DNA of 10,546 nucleotides. Origin: an uncultured Elusimicrobia bacterium. GTDB taxonomy: Bacteria > Elusimicrobiota > Endomicrobiia > Endomicrobiales > Endomicrobiaceae. Below, one piece after another: positions 6,530-10,546 of the stretch (positions are counted from its first letter, which is position 1; each line of letters begins with the position of its first letter). The position numbers and the translations under genes were made by a program. The notes below the pieces were generated by a model. The model was not told the origin of the DNA. It saw only the letters and a program-made list of their open reading frames with translations, and ran no database searches. Location of the stretch: positions 1 to 10,546 of the forward strand of contig CAMVLN010000046.1 in assembly GCA_947168325.1 (NCBI GenBank). The letters run 5' to 3'.

Positions 6530-7929
6530 ATTTTTATTTAAAAGATTTAATAAAAGCAGTAGATGGTTCTTTTGTTATGGGCAACAAACTTTTACCTGTG
6601 AATGAGGTAGGAATAGATACTAGAACTATAAAACAAAATTCTGTATTTTTTGCAATTAAGGGCAAATCTCTAGATGGGCATGATTATATAAAAGATGCCA
6701 TAGAAAAAAAAGTTTCTGCAATTGTCTATTCAAGAGATGACATAAACTTCAATAATTTAGCAAAAACTCTTCCTTCGTTAGTAAAAGTAAGCAATACATC
6801 TGTTGCTTTAGAACAATTGGCAACTGCATATAGAAAAAAATTTAATATGTTAAAAATGGTTGCCGTTACTGGTTCTAATGGCAAAACTACTACTAAAGAA
6901 ATGCTTGCTTCTATTTTAAATCAAAAAGGGAAAACTTTATCAAATCAAGGAAATTTTAATAATAGAATAGGTGTTCCTTTAACTTTATTTAATCTTACAA
7001 GTGATACTAAATATGCTGCAATTGAAATTGGAACTTCAGAATTTGGAGAAATAAAAGCTTTAATAGATATAACAAACCCTTATTGTGGAATAATAACAAA
7101 TATTGGAAAAACACACTTAGAATTTTTTAAAACTCCAGAAAATGTATTAAAAGAAAAAATAACATTAATAGATGGTATAAGTAATACTGGTTTTGTAGTA
7201 TTAAACAACGATGATATTTATATAAAAACTATAATTTCACAAGTAAAAAAGAAAGTTATAACTTTTGGTTTAAATACATATGCAGATGTATATGCTAGTA
7301 ATATTAAATTAAATTTAGATAAACAAATTTTTGATATACATATAGGTAGCAAAAAAGAAACAGTAGCAATATCAATGAAAGGTCTACATAATATTTTAAA
7401 TTCGTTGGCAGCAACAGCCGTTGCTTATGGATTAGGGTTTTCCCTTTGTGAAATAAAAGATGGTTTATCAAAATGTATCCCTCCTAAAATGAGAATGCAA
7501 GAATATATATTAAATAGTGGTGCTATTTTAATAAATGATGCTTACAATGCAAATCCTACTTCTATGCGAGAATCAATAAAAAATCTTGCACAAGCATATC
7601 CAAATAAAGATGTTATATTGATATTAGGTGATATGTTGGAATTGGGCAAAAAAGCATGTCAATACCATGCAGAAATAGGCAGATACATAAATTCTTTACC
7701 TTATGTGAAATCAGTTTTTTTGTTTGGAAAATTGGTTCGGTATATTCAAAAAGAACTTATTGATAAAAAAACAGAACATTTTGATACAAAAATTAATTTA
7801 TGTAAACAAGTTACAAATGAAATAAAAGAAAATTCTGTAATTTTTATAAAAGGGTCAAGAGGTATGAAATTAGATACTGTTTTTAATGATATTATTACTG
7901 AAGATAAAATAAAAAGAGAGACAAAATAA
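6523..7929 (+). CDS. murF: UDP-N-acetylmuramoyl-tripeptide--D-alanyl-D-alanine ligase
   Basis: Completes the cytosolic precursor by joining D-Ala-D-Ala to UDP-MurNAc-tripeptide with ATP. It has 468 residues, normal for the family. Motifs: GIDTRTIKQNSVFFAIKG at 30-47 in the UDP-binding N-terminal domain; the P-loop TGSNGKTTTKE at 116-126; GNFNNRIGVPLTL at 143-155, which is characteristic of MurF; EIGTSEFGEI at 168-177; TNIGKTHLEFF at 192-202; HNILNSLAA at 289-297; INDAYNANPTSM at 337-348; and GDMLELG at 369-375. All key residues look intact. The ATG at 6523 lacks a strong Shine-Dalgarno site, and a two-codon reading frame (ATG GAA TAA, 6510-6518) sits just upstream because of the 13-bp duplication, so initiation may depend on ribosomes arriving from murE. 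Its stop overlaps the mraY start as TAATG. Confidence 0.95.
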   Translation: MENFYLKDLIKAVDGSFVMGNKLLPVNEVGIDTRTIKQNSVFFAIKGKSLDGHDYIKDAIEKKVSAIVYSRDDINFNNLAKTLPSLVKVSNTSVALEQLATAYRKKFNMLKMVAVTGSNGKTTTKEMLASILNQKGKTLSNQGNFNNRIGVPLTLFNLTSDTKYAAIEIGTSEFGEIKALIDITNPYCGIITNIGKTHLEFFKTPENVLKEKITLIDGISNTGFVVLNNDDIYIKTIISQVKKKVITFGLNTYADVYASNIKLNLDKQIFDIHIGSKKETVAISMKGLHNILNSLAATAVAYGLGFSLCEIKDGLSKCIPPKMRMQEYILNSGAILINDAYNANPTSMRESIKNLAQAYPNKDVILILGDMLELGKKACQYHAEIGRYINSLPYVKSVFLFGKLVRYIQKELIDKKTEHFDTKINLCKQVTNEIKENSVIFIKGSRGMKLDTVFNDIITEDKIKRETK

Positions 7930-9002
7930 TGTTTTATTATTTTTTTTATGTACTATGTAACATAAATATTTTCCAATACATAACTTTTAGAGCAGTAGGA
8001 GCAATATTAACGAGTTTATTAATAACTTTCATAATTGCTCCATTTATCATAAAAAACTTGAAAAAATATAAAATTGGGCAAACTATTAGAAATGATGGGC
8101 CTACAACTCATTTAATAAAATCTGGAACGACAACGATGGGTGGAATAATAATTATTATTTCTTTACTTGTATCGAGTATTTTATGGGCAAGGTTAGATAA
8201 CAATTTTATTTTATGGCTTATTTTTGCAACAATATATTTTGGTTCAATAGGTTTTACAGATGATTATTTAAAGTTGGTAAAGAAAAATCCGAAGGGTTTA
8301 TCTGCAAGAAAAAAACTTTTATTTCAGTCAATGTTTGCATTACTTGTAATAATATATTTATATTTTTTCCCAACAAATTTGCAGTATGCAACATCTTTAA
8401 ATATTCCATATTTAAAAACGACTTTTATTGATGTATCTTTACTATATTTTGTATTAATATTCTTTGTGATAGTAGGAAGTTCAAATGCCGTAAATTTAAC
8501 TGATGGCCTTGATGGACTTGCAACAGGAAATATTATAATTGTTGCTTTAACATTAGCGGTATTTTCTTATGTTATAGGGAATATAAATATTAGCTCTTAT
8601 TTAAAAGTTCCTTATGTTATTGGAACTGGAGAAATTTCTGTTTTTTTAATGGCACTTTTTGGCTCTGGGTTAGGTTTTTTGTGGTATAATTCATATCCAG
8701 CAGAAATATTTATGGGTGATACTGGTAGTCTTTGTCTTGGTGGTTTGTTAGGTTTATCTGCAGTATTTATAAAACAAGAGCTTATTTTAGTTGTAGTAGG
8801 AGGAGTATTTGTAGCAGAGGCATTGTCCGTTATGATACAAGTATTTGTTTTTAAAAGGACAAAGAAGAGAGTGTTTAAAATGGCACCTTTACATCATCAT
8901 TTTGAGCTAGGTGGCCTTAAAGAAACTAAAGTAACAATAAGATTTTGGATTGTTGGAATTATACTTGCAATTATAGCTATTGCTTCTCTTAAATTAAGAT
9001 AA
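7929..9002 (+). CDS. mraY: phospho-N-acetylmuramoyl-pentapeptide-transferase
   Basis: Integral membrane enzyme that transfers phospho-MurNAc-pentapeptide from UDP to undecaprenyl phosphate, making lipid I on the cytoplasmic face. It has 357 residues with about ten hydrophobic segments, as in E. coli MraY (360). Signatures: YITFRAVGA at 17-25 near the N-terminus, GPTTHLIKSGTTTMGG at 57-72, the acidic pair in GFTDDYLK at 108-115 (Asp111, Asp112), NAVNLTDGLDGLATG at 186-200, FMGDTGS at 261-267 (Asp264, magnesium/catalysis) and MAPLHHHFEL at 318-327, the histidine motif typical of MraY as opposed to WecA-like relatives. GAGAG at about 7917-7921 may act as ribosome binding site, and the start overlaps the murF stop (TAATG). 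It is followed after only four bases by murD. Nothing is unusual in its sequence. Confidence 0.97.
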   Translation: MFYYFFYVLCNINIFQYITFRAVGAILTSLLITFIIAPFIIKNLKKYKIGQTIRNDGPTTHLIKSGTTTMGGIIIIISLLVSSILWARLDNNFILWLIFATIYFGSIGFTDDYLKLVKKNPKGLSARKKLLFQSMFALLVIIYLYFFPTNLQYATSLNIPYLKTTFIDVSLLYFVLIFFVIVGSSNAVNLTDGLDGLATGNIIIVALTLAVFSYVIGNINISSYLKVPYVIGTGEISVFLMALFGSGLGFLWYNSYPAEIFMGDTGSLCLGGLLGLSAVFIKQELILVVVGGVFVAEALSVMIQVFVFKRTKKRVFKMAPLHHHFELGGLKETKVTIRFWIVGIILAIIAIASLKLR

Positions 9003-9006
9003 AATC

Positions 9007-10347
9007 ATGATAAAATGTAATGCTAAAATTTCAGTTTTAGGATTAGGAAAATCGGGTATAGCTTGTGCTAATTTAGCTATTTTAAAAGGATATAAAGTTT
9101 TTGCTAGTGATAGTGGAAAAGAAAGATCTTATGAAACAATGAAATTAAATAAAAATGTCGAAGTAGAGTTTAAAAAACATTCTACTAAAGTTTTAGATAG
9201 TGATATAATAATAAAAAGTCCAGGCCTTTCAAACGAGTTGGAAATATTACAACAAGCAAGAAAAAGATGTGTTCCTATCTTAAGTGAGCTAGATTTTGCT
9301 TTAAATCTTGTTAAACCTAAAAAAATAATTGCAGTGACAGGAACAAATGGTAAAACTACAACTACAACTTTAATTTATAAAATAATAAAAAATTTTTATA
9401 AAAATACTTTCGTTGCAGGAAATATTGGGTTTCCTGTATCAGAGGTTGTGTCTAAATTAGATTCTAAATCTATTTTAGTTTTAGAATTATCTTCTTATCA
9501 ATTAGAAGATTCTCCTTTTTTTAGACCGGATATTAGTGTAAGTATGAATATTACTTGCGATCATTTAAAACATCATCACACAATGGCAAAATATATAAAA
9601 GCCAAATCTAATATCTTTGTAAATCAAAAAAAACAAGATTATGCAATATATAATTATAACGATAAATATTTAAAAAAATCTATTTTAAAAACTGTTGCAA
9701 AAAAGTTTGAATTTAATAATTCTTCAACAATAAATTGTATTTATTATAAAGATAATAATATATATTTAAAAAAAGGTAAAAGGATTATTAAATTAAATCC
9801 TAAAATAAACATTCCAGGCAAACATAACATAGACAATATTCTTGCTAGTGTAGCTGCAAGTTATGTTGTTGGAGTAAAACCTTATATTATCGAAAAAGTT
9901 ATTTCAAAATTTAAGGGTATAGAACATAGAATAGAATTTGTAACAACTATAAATGGTGTAAAATATTACAACGATTCAAAAGGAACAAATGTAGATTCTA
10001 CTAAAGTTGCTCTTGAAGCTTTTGATAAGAATATTCAGCTTATACTTGGTGGGCAAGATAAAGGAAGTTCGTATAAACCACTATTTAGACTTATAAGAAA
10101 AAAAGTAAAAAATATTTTCCTTATAGGTGAAGCGACAAATATAATCAAAAAAGAACTTAAAGGGGCAACAACAATGATTGAATGTAAAACTTTAGATGTT
10201 GCAATAAAAAAAGTTCATTCTATATCTGTAAAAAATGACATTGTGTTGTTTTCACCTGCTTGTGCTTCTTTTGACCAATTCAACAATTTTGAACATAGAG
10301 GCAAAGTGTTTAAAGAATTAGTTTTTAACATAAAAAATAATCTATGA
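9007..10347 (+). CDS. murD: UDP-N-acetylmuramoylalanine--D-glutamate ligase
   Basis: Cytosolic ATP-dependent enzyme adding D-glutamate to UDP-MurNAc-L-Ala, the step before MurE. It has 446 residues, typical length. Motifs: the N-terminal nucleotide-sugar fold with VLGLGKSGIA at 10-19 and KSPGLS at 70-75; the P-loop VTGTNGKTTTTT at 110-121; GNIG at 138-141; ELSSYQLE at 160-167; NITCDHLKHH at 181-190; YIKAKSNIF at 196-204 with Lys200 at the carbamoylated position; GKHNIDNILA at 270-279; HRIEF at 306-310; YNDSKGTN at 320-327; LGGQDKG at 346-352; and LFSPACASFDQF at 413-424. The usual DHLDRH stretch reads DHLKHH, a change next to metal/substrate-facing residues, though the flanking Asp-His is kept. 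No strong Shine-Dalgarno site is visible, and the four-base gap after mraY suggests coupling. Its stop overlaps the ftsW start by ATGA. Confidence 0.96.
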   Translation: MIKCNAKISVLGLGKSGIACANLAILKGYKVFASDSGKERSYETMKLNKNVEVEFKKHSTKVLDSDIIIKSPGLSNELEILQQARKRCVPILSELDFALNLVKPKKIIAVTGTNGKTTTTTLIYKIIKNFYKNTFVAGNIGFPVSEVVSKLDSKSILVLELSSYQLEDSPFFRPDISVSMNITCDHLKHHHTMAKYIKAKSNIFVNQKKQDYAIYNYNDKYLKKSILKTVAKKFEFNNSSTINCIYYKDNNIYLKKGKRIIKLNPKINIPGKHNIDNILASVAASYVVGVKPYIIEKVISKFKGIEHRIEFVTTINGVKYYNDSKGTNVDSTKVALEAFDKNIQLILGGQDKGSSYKPLFRLIRKKVKNIFLIGEATNIIKKELKGATTMIECKTLDVAIKKVHSISVKNDIVLFSPACASFDQFNNFEHRGKVFKELVFNIKNNL

Positions 10348-10546
10348 TAAAATCATTTTTAAGAAAAGATATAAATTCTTTAATTTTAATAATAATTGTC
10401 TTTTTTTTGCTTATGTTTGGAATTTTGGCAATATCTTCTTGTGGCAATATAATTGACATAAAAAGTCCAACTTCTTATTTTAGAAATCATTTCATAAATA
10501 TAATTGTAGGTGTTTATTATGAATAATGAAGAACTTATAATCCTTA
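10344..10546 (+). pseudogene. ftsW: ftsW, 5' part only, reading frame broken near the window edge
   Basis: FtsW is the SEDS-family membrane glycosyltransferase that polymerises lipid II at the septum with FtsI; it normally has about 360-400 residues and ten membrane helices. Here 60 codons are followed by a TAA at 10524-10526. The N-terminus fits FtsW: a short basic cytoplasmic tail, a first membrane helix at about 12-33 ending FGILAISSCG (where relatives have a SAS-like motif), then SPTSYFRNHFINIIVG at 42-57, resembling the segment into helix 2. From 10510 the next frame reads VFIMNNEELIIL and stays open to the window end, as if helix 2 continued after a net one-base gain or a loss of 3n+2 bases. 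A sequencing or contig-edge error, a real mutation, or an unrelated gene starting at ATG 10519 are all possible. Position directly after murD, with an ATGA overlap, supports ftsW. Because the rest is outside the window, calling it a true pseudogene is tentative. Confidence 0.6.

Noticed and set aside
10506..10520. Programmed frameshift in ftsW
   Set aside because: No clear slippery heptamer followed by a structure can be seen, and programmed shifting is not known for ftsW; mutation or sequence error is simpler.
10519..10546. A new gene beginning at ATG 10519, with AGGTG at 10508-10512 as ribosome binding site
   Set aside because: Only nine codons are visible and they can equally be the shifted continuation of ftsW helix 2; too little to call.
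1..10546. CRISPR array, insertion sequence, tRNA, phage or defence genes
   Set aside because: No regularly spaced repeats, transposase motifs, terminal inverted repeats or tRNA-like folds were seen; almost all sequence is accounted for by housekeeping genes and rnpB.

Overview
The window is an AT-rich, all-plus-strand stretch of a bacterial chromosome carrying housekeeping genes. It reads as the start of a division and cell wall (dcw) cluster preceded by a glycolytic gene, a zinc-ribbon coiled-coil gene and the RNase P RNA gene. Several traits point to a Gram-negative-type envelope with meso-diaminopimelate peptidoglycan: the DNPR motif in MurE, an FtsI-type transpeptidase without PASTA domains, and the order rsmH-ftsL-ftsI-murE-murF-mraY-murD-ftsW. 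The very low GC content and compact spacing would suit a host-associated or Endomicrobium/Elusimicrobia-like lineage. That placement is only a guess, because no 16S rRNA or other decisive marker is present.

Layout: 1-96 holds a good sigma70-type promoter and a strong ribosome binding site for gpmA (97-843, cofactor-dependent phosphoglycerate mutase). An AT-rich hairpin with a T-tract overlaps the gpmA end. Next comes a 241-residue coiled-coil protein with a C-terminal four-cysteine zinc ribbon (884-1609). Two bases after its stop lies rnpB (about 1611-1946), recognised from its conserved core and a perfect 10-bp P1 helix. From 1985 to the end runs a tightly packed operon: rsmH, ftsL, ftsI, murE, murF, mraY, murD and the beginning of ftsW. 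Most junctions are ATGA or TAATG overlaps or gaps of a few bases, so the genes are very probably co-transcribed and partly translationally coupled.

How they work together: MurD, MurE and MurF add D-Glu, meso-DAP and D-Ala-D-Ala to UDP-MurNAc. MraY moves the finished pentapeptide sugar onto undecaprenyl phosphate. FtsI with FtsW (glycosyltransferase) and FtsL (scaffold) builds septal wall from the resulting lipid II. RsmH methylates 16S rRNA and commonly leads this cluster.

I see no new defence system, mobile element, CRISPR array or unknown gene cassette. The points worth a second look are: an rnpB RNA that seems to lack the tRNA-CCA-binding GGU and several helices; an ftsW reading frame that breaks after 60 codons, 20 bases before the window edge; a 13-bp tandem duplication at the murE/murF junction; and a lysine/glutamate-rich insertion in the FtsI pedestal.
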